Shown piece after piece: positions 1 to 8,983 of a stretch of DNA of 64,000 nt. The notes beneath the pieces are model-generated. The model saw only the letters and a list, made by a program, of their open reading frames with translations. It was not told where the DNA came from and made no database searches. The position numbers and the translations under genes are program-made. The stretch comes from Perkinsela sp. pyNocScin1 (taxonomy: Eukaryota; Euglenozoa; Kinetoplastea; Prokinetoplastida; Perkinselidae). The first letter of the stretch is position 1. Each line of letters begins with the position of its first letter. The stretch covers positions 558,001 through 622,000 of the forward strand of contig CAXHTR010000007.1 in the NCBI GenBank assembly GCA_964019655.1, in the 5' to 3' direction.

Positions 1-125
1 GTGACTGCATTTGGATTCATGATGCGAAGAAATTCTAGTTTGACTTCAAAATATTGTTGAAACTCATTCTCAGTGCGCTTTGGTCACCTAACCCTGCTTT
101 TATCTGCTCCATTCAAATTTCAAAA

Positions 126-989
126 ATGTTTTCTATTCAAGCGCTCTTCGCCATCGATCCGCACCTCGGCCGCCTCGACTACGATTCCCTCTCCGATCAG
201 TCTCGGATGGAGATGCTCATGGAAGGCCTGAGTGCATCCTCTAAGCGCAGAGTGCAAGACGAACATGGCGGATATCTCGACGTATGTGACTTGGCTATCA
301 TCGATTGTGACGCAGACCAGAACGTTTTCTGTGTGAATTTGCCATACAACTGGCGAATTGAGGGGTCTATCGACTTGGCGTTTCTTCCACCAGGCGTCGT
401 AAAGCTCATTGCTACGAGTACCCAAGGCCTCGAAGGGACGGTCAATACAAGCATCCTTCCGCAGGATCTCTCAAGAATTGCTCTTGGCCACAGTTTTTCA
501 GGGCCTTTCGACATGGCGACCCTGCCAAAAGACCTTTGCAGCATTGATATATTCAATAATCAATTCTGCGGCAGTCTCGCCCTCGGGCATCTCCCTGAAT
601 TCATGGAGCATATCAACGCGCACGGTAACCGTTTTACGGGGAGCATTCATCTCGAAAGCCTTCCCAGTAGCCTCAATTTTCTGTGGATAAACCATAATCA
701 GCTCTCGGGCAATCTAGATCTACGCTCTTTGCCCACTGCACTCGAAAGCCTGAATCTGTGCAACAACGCATTTTCGGGCAGTGTCAATCTGGTGAATCTC
801 CCTGTAAACCTCACCCTCATCAACCTCGGGACTAACAAGCTGAGTGGGACGGTCGTGCTGCAAGAGAAGGTGAACGGTAGAAAATTTCGGCTTCTGATCG
901 GCCAAAATGCGATATCCAATGTTGTGAATGAAAAGGGGAAGGAGCACGGATTTGCAAAGCGGCTATTACAAACGCAAAGGAAGGCGTAG
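126..989 (+). CDS. Class A LRR protein
   Basis: Predicted secreted LRR protein of 287 residues; ligand unknown. The frame is open upstream to position 54 without another ATG, so the ATG in AAAATG context at the conserved head was chosen. Residues 2-8 are hydrophobic, followed by IDPHLGRLDYDSLSDQ and a MEMLMEGL helix. The cap region is eroded: GGYLDV is present but the usual Trp and second Cys context are replaced by LAIIDCDAD. Eight repeats follow (GSIDLAFLP through GTVVLQ), with canonical NxFSG and NxLSG turns in the last four. The tail is basic (KRLLQTQRKA). First gene of the left + block; 163 bases separate it from the next. LRR identity is certain by eye; the function is not. Confidence 0.9.
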   Translation: MFSIQALFAIDPHLGRLDYDSLSDQSRMEMLMEGLSASSKRRVQDEHGGYLDVCDLAIIDCDADQNVFCVNLPYNWRIEGSIDLAFLPPGVVKLIATSTQGLEGTVNTSILPQDLSRIALGHSFSGPFDMATLPKDLCSIDIFNNQFCGSLALGHLPEFMEHINAHGNRFTGSIHLESLPSSLNFLWINHNQLSGNLDLRSLPTALESLNLCNNAFSGSVNLVNLPVNLTLINLGTNKLSGTVVLQEKVNGRKFRLLIGQNAISNVVNEKGKEHGFAKRLLQTQRKA

Positions 990-1152
990 GATGCAGAAGA
1001 GGGGACTTGTGTATAAAGTTGGTAAGAATGATATAGAATACAGATTTTATCTCTATCGAGTGGCAGAGCACTTGATTCTCAATGGGGCAAAGCTCAAATT
1101 ATCTTAAAAATGTCACGTGTTCTCTTCTATTTTACTCGTCAAGAAAATTAAA

Positions 1153-2007
1153 ATGTTCACACTTTTCTCTGCAGTCGACTCCGCACTCAGCCGCTTCACT
1201 CCTTCCCAGCTCACGTCACAAACATCTATGGAGCTCCTCGTCGAGGGATTTTCAACAGAAAGCCAGGCATTTTTCAAAGACTGTGACGAGTACAAGTCGA
1301 ACCTACTCGACTGGCCAGGCCTCACACTGAATGCTGATGGCGATGTGACAAATATTGAGTGGAATGAATGGTCGACAGTCTCAAGCGCCCACCTCAGTGG
1401 AAAATTCGATACTCGCTATCTTCCCGCGTTCCTTGAAAATCTTTGCCTTTCTGGCACGAGATTTACTGGCTCCTTTGATTTCTCAGCTTTACCGAAGGGT
1501 CTAAAATATATCAGCCTTTCGGCCTGTGCCTTTTCTGGAAGCATGGATCTGACCGCTTTGCCGGATAATCTCACGGACTTTCTCGTCATACGGAATAGCT
1601 GGGGTGCGTGCAGTGGCTTCAGTGGGACTATAGACCTCTGCCATTTACCACAAAAGCTCACACAGCTTATTATTCGACGGACACAAGTAGAGGGGAAAAT
1701 ATCATTACAAAACCTTCCAAATACACTAGTTAAGATCCAGCTCGACCAGAACTATCTTGAGGGATCGCTTTCTCTCGCCAACCTCCCATCGAGCCTCGTC
1801 TCCCTTGACATCTCTCGAAATGACTTTTTCGGTGAAATCGATCTTGGCAAGGTCCCAACTGGGCTACTTATGATGGATATTCATGGTAATGATTTTTTGG
1901 GGACGATTGACCTCAATGCAATAAAGCAAGACCTGAATGTGGAGTACATGAACTACCAAGGAAACTCGGATTCCAATGCGGGGCTGAAGGTGATCCGCAA
2001 GTCATAG
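1153..2007 (+). CDS. Class A LRR protein
   Basis: 284-residue LRR protein. The start at 1153 is ten bases after a pyrimidine-rich stretch ending in AAG (1120-1143), a good trans-splice acceptor; the longer frame would need a GTG start. The head is MFTLFSAVDSALSRF, then SLMELLVEGF-like helix (TSMELLVEGF) and a cap with DWPGLTLNADGDVTNIEW, so the Trp and the VxxIxW strand are kept but the Cys pair is lost. Eight repeats run from GKFDTRYLP to GTIDLNAIK. The fourth repeat is lengthened by an insertion around NSWGACSGFSG, unusual in an otherwise regular 23-residue register. It ends a few residues after the last repeat with no membrane anchor. Confidence 0.9.
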   Translation: MFTLFSAVDSALSRFTPSQLTSQTSMELLVEGFSTESQAFFKDCDEYKSNLLDWPGLTLNADGDVTNIEWNEWSTVSSAHLSGKFDTRYLPAFLENLCLSGTRFTGSFDFSALPKGLKYISLSACAFSGSMDLTALPDNLTDFLVIRNSWGACSGFSGTIDLCHLPQKLTQLIIRRTQVEGKISLQNLPNTLVKIQLDQNYLEGSLSLANLPSSLVSLDISRNDFFGEIDLGKVPTGLLMMDIHGNDFLGTIDLNAIKQDLNVEYMNYQGNSDSNAGLKVIRKS

Positions 2008-2398
2008 GGGCATTCTTCCAGGCGGGCTTCATCATAGCAATCGAGAAAGATGGAAATGAAAACTAGGCTTCTATTTGTGATACTGAGTGAAATCAGCACT
2101 GAAACTGGGATCCTGTAGTCGCTGTCGTCAGTTTGAAATGGATTTTATTCAGTGTACTTGACAAATGAAGTATGAAACATAGCACTGAGCTTCACGTTAC
2201 CAGCTTTGATAGGCTCTATTCATACAGAGAGAATGCAATATGTCGGAGTAGCAACAGCATAAAAAAAACACTTGTATAAATACTAATGGCTATGGTTACA
2301 TTTGGATTTGCGAGATCATATCCATTTCGGGGTACAAAAGGCATACGTACAAAATATCTAGGAATTTTTAAAGTCTAGGAGCTTTATTCAAACACTCA
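2008..2398 (+). other. Intergenic, no gene seen
   Basis: About 390 bases, AT-rich, with no open frame of note and no recognisable LRR relic. The last 60 bases before 2399 contain AAAGTCTAG followed by GAGCTTTATTCAAACACTCA, a possible weak splice acceptor for the next gene. Confidence 0.5.
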
Positions 2399-3037
2399 AT
2401 GCTCTTCTTCTTCGTGCTACACGCTTCAGATACCAATGCGACTTTTAGCTATGAAAACCAGACCATATCCATGTGCCACCTTTTATCTTTGAGTCCTTCA
2501 TCAAAGTACGACGCGTGCACAATGTCCGAGGTAACCTGCGATAAATTCGGAATAGTCCGAGAGCTTAAGCTTAAAAATACGTATTCACGCCTCCAAATCG
2601 AATGGCTACCACCGACGCTCACGGATATTTCCCTCAGTAACCAGGTAATCAACCGACCGATAGATGCGAGCCGCCTCCCACGAGACCTCGTATTTTTTAC
2701 TGCTCAGAAATGCGGTATTCGTGGAACTTTTGAACTTTGCAAATTGCCACAAAGTATAAACTCAGTAGTGCTGAAAGAGAATGCAATTTCAGGAAATCTT
2801 TTCCTGCTCAGTGCCCCGAAAACTCTATGGATCTTAGATTTCCGAGGCAATCCGATACGCTCTGTCTATGTGCATTTCAACTCCCTGCCAGAAAAATTTA
2901 TTTCTGGGAGTTTCACGGAGAATCATGGAGGCGTTCCTATGGAGATCAAATCTATCGATACTGCTGATTGTGTGCCACCCGTATTTCAGATCAACAAAGG
3001 TGGTGTATACGGCACGCCTCACGTTTACAAAGACTAA
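2399..3037 (+). CDS. Class C LRR protein, tandem copy 1
   Basis: 212 residues. Head MLFFFVLHASDTNATFSY, then a helix with CHLLSLSPSSK. The cap is CTMSEVTCDKFGIVRELKL: the two Cys remain but the Trp and Gly of the usual CxWxGVxC are replaced. Then come EWLPPTLTDISL, DASRLPRDLVFF with a Cys-containing capping repeat, CKLPQSINSVVL, NAISGNLFLL and FRGNPIRSVYVHFNSLPEKF, the class C signature. The tail after SLPEKF (ending GVYGTPHVYKD) is shared only with the next gene. The 3171 gene is a clear tandem duplicate by eye, agreeing over most of its length. Possible TM segment only at the N-terminus. Confidence 0.88.
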   Translation: MLFFFVLHASDTNATFSYENQTISMCHLLSLSPSSKYDACTMSEVTCDKFGIVRELKLKNTYSRLQIEWLPPTLTDISLSNQVINRPIDASRLPRDLVFFTAQKCGIRGTFELCKLPQSINSVVLKENAISGNLFLLSAPKTLWILDFRGNPIRSVYVHFNSLPEKFISGSFTENHGGVPMEIKSIDTADCVPPVFQINKGGVYGTPHVYKD

Positions 3038-3170
3038 ATTCTCTTATCGCAGATGATATATGAATGTTGCATCATCAAGTAGATTGACCTCATTTTTGGA
3101 CCTTGAATACCAAATAACAATACGCTTTGATTGACCATCATACATTCATGTCATACATCATTCGAATTCA

Positions 3171-3818
3171 ATGATACCTTTTCTAGCGCTACAAGCATCA
3201 GAATTCGATGCAAAGGATATCCCTCAAGAGCAGATCACTTTGGTGTCTCGACTTCTTTCCTTGGCACCATCTTCCAAAATGAATGTATGCACACTTCATG
3301 GGTTTAGCTGTGACGATGCAGATATAGCCCGAAAGCTCAGGTTGGAAACCGCGTACCCGGGCCTCCAGATTGAATGGCTTCCACCAACTATAACTGAAGT
3401 TACCCTCAGCAATCAAGCAATCGATGGGCCGATAGATGCAAGGCGCCTCCCACGAGAACTGGAATTCCTCACTGCTCGTAACTGTGGAATTCGCGGGACC
3501 TTTGACCTGCGTAAGCTACCACGGCACGTGCTTTCTATTGTTTTGGCGCAGAATTCGATTTCAGGGAATCTTTTTTTGCTTCGTCTTCCAGCAAACCTAC
3601 GAATCGTCGATTTTCGTGCCAACCCGATACGCTTCGTCTTTGTGCAGTTTCATTCGCTTCCGGAGAAATTCAACTGTGCAAGCTTGACGGAAAAGCATAA
3701 AGGTGTTCGAATGGTGATCAAGTCACTTGATTCTAGTGATAGTGTGCCACCTGTCTTTCATATCTATACACATGGTGTGTATGGAACGTCATATGTGTAC
3801 ACAGGTCAAAAGGAATGA
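3171..3818 (+). CDS. Class C LRR protein, tandem copy 2
   Basis: 215 residues, paralogue of the gene just upstream: both have the SLAPSSK/SLSPSSK head, EWLPPT, RLPRxL, NxISGNLFLL, ANPIRFVFVQFHSLPEKF and the unusual GVYGTxxVYT end. Start codon follows CATTCGAATTCA; the hydrophobic stretch is MIPFLALQAS. The cap is CTLHGFSCDDADIARKL: Cys pair kept, Trp lost, as in its twin, so the loss predates the duplication. Substitutions are spread along the protein and both frames are intact, which suggests both copies are or were under selection. Confidence 0.88.
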   Translation: MIPFLALQASEFDAKDIPQEQITLVSRLLSLAPSSKMNVCTLHGFSCDDADIARKLRLETAYPGLQIEWLPPTITEVTLSNQAIDGPIDARRLPRELEFLTARNCGIRGTFDLRKLPRHVLSIVLAQNSISGNLFLLRLPANLRIVDFRANPIRFVFVQFHSLPEKFNCASLTEKHKGVRMVIKSLDSSDSVPPVFHIYTHGVYGTSYVYTGQKE

Positions 3819-3867
3819 TTTAACACTAGTCTTTACGCTCGAATGAATGAAACAGTGAAACGAAAAA

Positions 3868-4629
3868 ATGTTCACACCCATTCGAATAATTCACGAATTT
3901 AATTTTTTTACACTTATCCTACGTGCTCTATACGCTTTATCTGATATGATCGCATCTGCTGTCCATATCGCCTCACTTTGCTCATTCCCTTTGCCCTGCG
4001 CAGAAAATTATGAAACTTCACAGAATTCGATGCAGAAAATGATGCTCAGTAAAATGATGGGCCTTTCGTCTGATACGTCTGTTGCAACTAGTACGCTTTT
4101 GGGATATGCGCTTATCGCGAAGGCGAGTGATTACGAAGACGTTTGTCAGTGGAAAGGCGTAGAGTGCGAAAACAACGCTGTGGCTCGCATCATTTGGAAT
4201 ACTTCTGTTCGAGTGTATGGCAAACTCGATGTTGATTGGATACCAAGCACGTCCAGAGAAGTTTGCATGTGCTGGCAAAACGTGCAAAAACTCAAAACAC
4301 GTCTGCTGCCCCGGGAGCTTTGCATCCTCGAAATGGACGAGTGTGAGTTATGCGGCGAAGTCGACTTTGAAAAACTGCCAGAGCGCTTGCAAGTCCTCAG
4401 TCTCACGCAAAATAAGATTATGGGGACCCTCAGCCTTTCACACCTGCCACCAAGGATCCGAACTGTCGACGTCCGATGGAACGACTTTGATACTGTTTTG
4501 GTGCGAAACTCTGCACTGCCGGATTCGCTGGAGTGGGTCAAAGTTCGGCAGCCCTTCATGGTGAAGAAGGTCGTGTGCGTCGATGCGAAGAAGATGGATA
4601 AGCGGATTACCATTGCGAAGATGTCTTGA
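3868..4629 (+). CDS. Class C LRR protein
   Basis: 253 residues from the first ATG at 3868 (GAAAAAATG), or 227 from the ATG at 3946, which starts a compact hydrophobic segment (SAVHIASLCSFPLPCA) resembling the heads of relatives; the start is unsettled. A short Met-rich helix (SMQKMMLSKMM) like that of the 12523 gene follows. The cap is complete: CQWKGVECENNAVARIIW. Then DWIPSTSREV, TRLLPRELCIL with a Cys pair, DFEKLPERLQVLSL, NKIMGTLSLSHLPPRI, and NDFDTVLVRNSALPDSLEWVKV. The end, DAKKMDKRITIAKM, matches the class C KxDxRV tail. Distinct from the 2399/3171 pair although adjacent. Confidence 0.85.
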   Translation: MFTPIRIIHEFNFFTLILRALYALSDMIASAVHIASLCSFPLPCAENYETSQNSMQKMMLSKMMGLSSDTSVATSTLLGYALIAKASDYEDVCQWKGVECENNAVARIIWNTSVRVYGKLDVDWIPSTSREVCMCWQNVQKLKTRLLPRELCILEMDECELCGEVDFEKLPERLQVLSLTQNKIMGTLSLSHLPPRIRTVDVRWNDFDTVLVRNSALPDSLEWVKVRQPFMVKKVVCVDAKKMDKRITIAKMS

Positions 4630-5039
4630 ATATGGAAGCTCAAAAAGTCTTCGCTGTTCGCATATTAAAGTTTTTCTTTTGATTGACGGCAGTATTCTAG
4701 CTGCGCTCAATCTCTTTATCCATTTGTATGTACCAGAGCCAATCATATGAATTTATACATCATCCTGTGCACCTAGGCGGCCCTTGATACCAAATAGGCA
4801 GTGCTTCTCGAGCTTACCGAGCACAAAATGCATAAAAAGGTCATTTGAGAAATTTATAGCACATGTCCGAAAGAAATGCTTAAAAGCATTACCCACTGTA
4901 ATTCAGAAGCGCTAGTATGCGATGCACAAGGTATCCTACCGTAGCGAGGGATTATCTGTGATGATAGATTTGTCAAAATATTATGTCCAAAAGTGAGCAT
5001 CTACAATGTATGTTTCTGTCAAATTTTCCAAGCGCTCCA
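4630..5039 (+). other. Intergenic, no gene seen
   Basis: About 410 bases between two + genes. The only open frame is the upstream extension of the next gene from an ATG at 4983, which I treat as 5' UTR. No relic, tRNA or repeat recognised. Confidence 0.45.
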
Positions 5040-5840
5040 ATGCTACTGACACTTTTCTCAGCTGACAGCCGTGTCGCTCGAGTCCAGACCGAAATGCTTT
5101 CCGACCAGACGCTCTGCGAGCTCCTCATCAGTGGCCTCGACGAGGAGACCCAACGCCGCCACCAAGACAGCGTAGGCGTTTTTCTTGACTTTGAAGACTT
5201 TGAGTCAGTCAGGCTAACCGAAAATGGGTATCCAGACGATATTTACCTCGTAAACAATGTTTTTCATGCAAAAAACTACAGCGGGTCACTCGTAACAAGG
5301 TACATTCCGCATTCTGTTTCAAAAGTGCACGTGTTCAATACCAAAATTGACGGGACAGTGGATTTCTCGACGTTTCCGCCGAAGCTTCGGACACTTGCCC
5401 TGAAATCAAACCTTTTTTCAGGCTCTGCAGCCCTCGAAGCGCTTGCTGAATCTGTGAAAGACGTCGACATTTCCTCCAACCGTTTTACGGGGACAATTGC
5501 TTTCGAAAATTTACCGCCACGTCTTGAGGAATTAAATGTGATGAACAATGGATTTCAGGGGACAGTTACATTCCGTAATCTCCCTCGAGCGCTTCGATCA
5601 CTCGATGTTTCGATCAATAGGTTTACGGGGGACCTGGATTTTAATGAAATTCCGAATGAACTCGACCGACTTCGCATTTTCAACAATGATTTTTCGGGGA
5701 CGCTTGACCGCCGCTCTCTGCGAAATGGGTTGACTGTGGATACATTGCACCCGACGTGGGTGAAATACCCGGATAATCCGCTTGTCGACAAGCACATCTA
5801 CTGCAATAGAAATCTGGAAATACTGCGAAAGGTTGAATGA
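5040..5840 (+). CDS. Class A LRR protein
   Basis: 266 residues from the ATG that opens the conserved head MLLTLFSADSRVARVQTEM; an in-frame ATG at 4983 would add 19 polar residues before it and destroy the signal-like start, so it was not used. The LSDQTLCELLISGL helix is typical. In the cap the Trp position is Phe (VFLDFEDFESVRLTENGYP), so the plant-like motif is barely visible. Seven repeats run from GSLVTRYIP to GTLDRRSLRNG, with good NxFSG/NxFTG turns. The C-terminal 30 residues are polar. The codon for the SAD boundary sits after TTTTCTCAG, a strong acceptor-like sequence. Confidence 0.9.
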   Translation: MLLTLFSADSRVARVQTEMLSDQTLCELLISGLDEETQRRHQDSVGVFLDFEDFESVRLTENGYPDDIYLVNNVFHAKNYSGSLVTRYIPHSVSKVHVFNTKIDGTVDFSTFPPKLRTLALKSNLFSGSAALEALAESVKDVDISSNRFTGTIAFENLPPRLEELNVMNNGFQGTVTFRNLPRALRSLDVSINRFTGDLDFNEIPNELDRLRIFNNDFSGTLDRRSLRNGLTVDTLHPTWVKYPDNPLVDKHIYCNRNLEILRKVE

Positions 5841-5993
5841 TACTGCGCATAGGCAGTCGCTTTTCATGAGGCGAATCGCATACCCTAAAAAATATAATGA
5901 ATATCAAATGACCTCGGGAAACCGCTTTACGGTAAAGATACAAATAAAATGAGACATATGGAATTCATTTTTTCACCAATTTATCTACACGAA

Positions 5994-6025
5994 TTTACTT
6001 TCTTTCTTTTCTTCGTATAAATCAG
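5994..6025 (+). promoter_or_regulatory. Putative trans-splice acceptor
   Basis: A run of T and C (TTACTTTCTTTCTTTTCTTCG) is followed by TATAAATCAG, with the AG at 6024-6025 and the ATG of the next gene five bases later. This is the best such site on the left block. In kinetoplastids this arrangement marks spliced-leader addition. RNA data would decide. Confidence 0.5.
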
Positions 6026-6030
6026 GAAGT

Positions 6031-6696
6031 ATGAAAGCACTTTGCCACCTGACAACCGCTGTTGACTACCAGGACACATGTATGCGACACGCGCTTCAGC
6101 TTTCACCCCACGAGTCACTCGCAGACTTCGCACACCGTTTCGCACTACACATCACCCCAAATCTCGAGGGATCACCACTGCTGAGTGACATATGCCTCTG
6201 GCGAGGTGTCGAGTGCCAAGGCCCGCACATCACTGCACTTCTCTGGCCGAGACAGAACACACGCGAAGACGCGGAATTTTCTGGGAAATCGCTCGATATC
6301 TACTGGCTCCCGCCGAGGCTCCGAGAAATACGAATGCGCGGGCGGTGGACTGCGCATGGGCTGTCTATGCGGAAGCTCCCGAGATCACTTATCGCTGTGG
6401 ATATGGAAACGTGTAGCCTCGCGGGAAGCCTCGAGACGCAGCACTTCCCAAAAGATATACATGGTGTGAATATGCGGGACAACGAGCTTATGGGTATACT
6501 TTCCCTTCTCGACTTGCCACCGAATCTCAAGATTCTCGACTTGTGTGAAAACAGGTTCGCAAAGGTGTATGTCTGCAATGCTGCACTCCCGAGAAATCTG
6601 GAATTTATCCAAGTTGCGCACAATAAGCGAAAGTGCAAGGTGTCTGAGATTAATGGTAAAAGGTGTGACAGTCGGGTAGTGGTTTCAGAGCACTAA
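6031..6696 (+). CDS. Class C LRR protein
   Basis: 221 residues, last gene of the left + block, with a strong acceptor immediately upstream. The head (MKALCHLTTAVDYQDTC) is less hydrophobic than in relatives, so secretion is less certain. The cap is complete: DICLWRGVECQGPHITALLW. It continues with DIYWLPPRLREI, MRKLPRSLIAV with a Cys, HFPKDIHGVNM, NELMGILSLLDLPPNLKIL and ENRFAKVYVCNAALPRNLEFIQV. It ends with NGKRCDSRVVV, the class C tail. GC content is higher than in the neighbouring LRR genes, especially in the first half. Confidence 0.88.
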   Translation: MKALCHLTTAVDYQDTCMRHALQLSPHESLADFAHRFALHITPNLEGSPLLSDICLWRGVECQGPHITALLWPRQNTREDAEFSGKSLDIYWLPPRLREIRMRGRWTAHGLSMRKLPRSLIAVDMETCSLAGSLETQHFPKDIHGVNMRDNELMGILSLLDLPPNLKILDLCENRFAKVYVCNAALPRNLEFIQVAHNKRKCKVSEINGKRCDSRVVVSEH

Positions 6697-7210
6697 AAGA
6701 GGCATATATTGGAGAAACATAGAGTCACACATGGCAAATTCTATGCTTTTCTTTCTTGTTTCTACTTAAATGCAATCATCCACACAGAATAGAGCCTTTT
6801 GGGGCGATTAGGCCATGCAATCATATTCTATAGTTTTTCTCGCGATGGATCTTCGCGAGTCAAAAGTAGGATGTGGAATTTAAGATCACTGAAGAGCGTC
6901 GAGATTTTCAGAAAGGAGAAGAGTGTGCCGGAGGTAGAGAAGTTTGGAGATTCTAAGCTTGTGAAATTGCAAAAATAGATCTTATTCGCTATACTGATGG
7001 CATTCTATTTATTGCTATCATACCTTCAACCCAATAGGCTTAATCAGCATTGCTTCCTACAGAAAAAGGCCACCACGTGCGTGTACACTTATGGTCCTTG
7101 TGGCACATTTCATCTCGAAAATCGCATAAAAAGGAAAAATGCTTCATAGACTTTCCAAATTATTGACATCTCAACTTCATTCACCCGTATAATTTACCTT
7201 CAATTCTTTA
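6697..7210. other. Convergent strand-switch region
   Basis: Genes to the left end here on + and genes to the right end here on -. The roughly 510 bases are AT-rich with no credible open frame. In kinetoplastids such convergent switches are transcription-termination regions; here that is an inference from gene order alone. Confidence 0.55.
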
Positions 7211-8305
7211 TCAATACTCCTCTGGGGCCGCAGATGTCAACGACACGCTTGAAAATCGATTACAGTGCCATTCGAAGACTCGTAGCTTACCATCCACGTA
7301 GCTGAGGTCGAGTTTTCCCGTCAGGCTGTTCCCGTCGAGCGTCAGCTCCTCTATATCGCTCGGAAGTTTTGAAATGTCTATCGTCCCCGAAAAACTGTTC
7401 CTGTGAAGATGCAGATCCGTCAGTGACGCTGGGAGGGCCGTCAGATCGAGAGACCCCTCGAGGCGGTTCCCATCAAGGTGGATGTCGACGCTCTCCGCCG
7501 GCAGCGCCCGGAGATCGATTTCCCCCGTGAATACATTTTTCCCAGCCCACATGGTCTGCACATTCCTTGGCCATTCGGCTATCAAAATATTCCCTGAGCA
7601 TTCGTTGCTGCCCAGCTGCACGATGATACTTTCACTCGGGAGCTTTGCCCACGCGACTATCCCAGAGAGGCCACAATCTTCGACTGTTATCTCTTCCAGC
7701 GCATCTGGAAGAGTACTCGGGGCGAATTCCCCTTCAAATTGGTTCTTGTCGACATTGATGTCGTGCAAGCCTAGTGGAAGGCCTGTGAACACTAAATTTC
7801 CCCGAAATTTGTTCTCCTGGAGAAAAATGCTCTGCAAATGGCTCGGGGTCCCTTTGAACTGCAGACTGCCACTAAAATCATTGGCGGAAAGATCGATAAA
7901 CGTCAAACTTTCAGGAAGAGAGCTGAAGTCAACGGTCCCCGTGAGCGAATTTGATGACAAACAGAGTCGCTCGAGGCGACCTGGGAGCGTTGCTGTGCTG
8001 AGAGTTCCTGTGAAGTTGCAGCGCCAGAGGTTGAGATTGCGGAGCTTCCGGGGCAGAACGTCGAGGTTGATCTCGCCGGTTTGTACTTTACCAAGGCGCC
8101 AGACAATCTTTGTGACGGCGCCGTCGTCGTCAAGGGTGACCCCAGCCCACTCTGCAATGTCCTCGTAGAGACCGTCGGGGCCTTGGAAGCACCTGTGCAC
8201 AGGTGGGCTGCAGCGCTCGATTGTGATCTCAAGGAGCGCCTGATCTGGGAGAAGGAAGGGGTCGGCGCGCGCGAGCGCGTCTGCTGTGAGAATGAGTGAG
8301 AGCAT
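7211..8305 (-). CDS. Class A LRR protein
   Basis: 364 residues, the most 3' gene of the long - block. The head is only about eight hydrophobic residues, MLSLILTAD, before ALARADPFLLPDQALLEITIE. The cap keeps the Trp and the strand (DIAEWAGVTLDDDGAVTKIVW) but not the Cys pair. Twelve repeats follow, GEINLDVLP to GKLDLSYVD, several unusual in the middle (GIVAWAKLPSES, GNILIAEWPRNV, ALPAES) where the LPxxL leucine is Ser or Val. Two Cys lie in successive LRR strands (LWRCNF, VEDCGL). GC-rich codon use at the 5' end. No anchor after the repeats. Confidence 0.92.
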   Translation of the reverse strand: MLSLILTADALARADPFLLPDQALLEITIERCSPPVHRCFQGPDGLYEDIAEWAGVTLDDDGAVTKIVWRLGKVQTGEINLDVLPRKLRNLNLWRCNFTGTLSTATLPGRLERLCLSSNSLTGTVDFSSLPESLTFIDLSANDFSGSLQFKGTPSHLQSIFLQENKFRGNLVFTGLPLGLHDINVDKNQFEGEFAPSTLPDALEEITVEDCGLSGIVAWAKLPSESIIVQLGSNECSGNILIAEWPRNVQTMWAGKNVFTGEIDLRALPAESVDIHLDGNRLEGSLDLTALPASLTDLHLHRNSFSGTIDISKLPSDIEELTLDGNSLTGKLDLSYVDGKLRVFEWHCNRFSSVSLTSAAPEEY

Positions 8306-8983
8306 TGGTAGTAGTTGGTTATGAATGAGGTGAAAAAAGTGAAGAGCACATAAAATCTAGCACAGATGCGATGTCACACACTTTGATTTCTCTCGCGGAA
8401 AAAGGTATCCACAGTGCTTCACAACATTGTGAAATCTTTTTGCTGATCATCCTCTTCGAATTCTCATGGGCTCCGTTTTCAGGCTCTGAAATCTAAATGA
8501 ATACCGAAATTGGATTGACGAATACGATGTCTCTATGGAATGTGGTGATCAGGGGTCAGTACATCTCTCGATGGCCTCTAAGGTATTTCCGACTTGGTCC
8601 CAAAATGTTCCTTTTTATATTCTGAGAGAGACAGAGATAACGTGAACGAATCATTTATTGCAGTATCGGTACGCAAAGCACTTCTATCGAAGGCACAGAC
8701 ATTTCGGTTGCTTGAATAACCATCTTAACCATCGGAGATACTTTTGAGAAACTAGGTCCGAAGTAAATTTCTTAAGGATTCTTCACAAATAGTATGTAGC
8801 CTTAAATGCACACTATCGCAATTGTTTTTATTTTCTGCCTCAAGGCAGCCGATTAAGATCACATGCGTGATTCTTAAACAAAAGCGCGTATACGTAGGAG
8901 TCATGAATCTCGATATGTCCTTTCATATATCCATTTTACTTATCTTTTTATATCCATTTTATCTTATCCGTTTGTATGCTCCC
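8306..8983 (-). other. Intergenic, no gene seen
   Basis: About 680 bases between two - strand LRR genes. Open frames here on + are read-through of the antisense of the 8984 gene. The bases upstream of the 8305 start, read on -, are pyrimidine-rich (TTCACTTTTTTCACCTCATTC) but contain no AG before the ATG. No relic seen. Confidence 0.45.

Noticed and set aside
3090-4800. Shared word TTGATACCAAATA / TTGAATACCAAATA in two intergenic gaps
   Set aside because: Only about a dozen bases in two places; not enough to separate from chance in AT-rich DNA.
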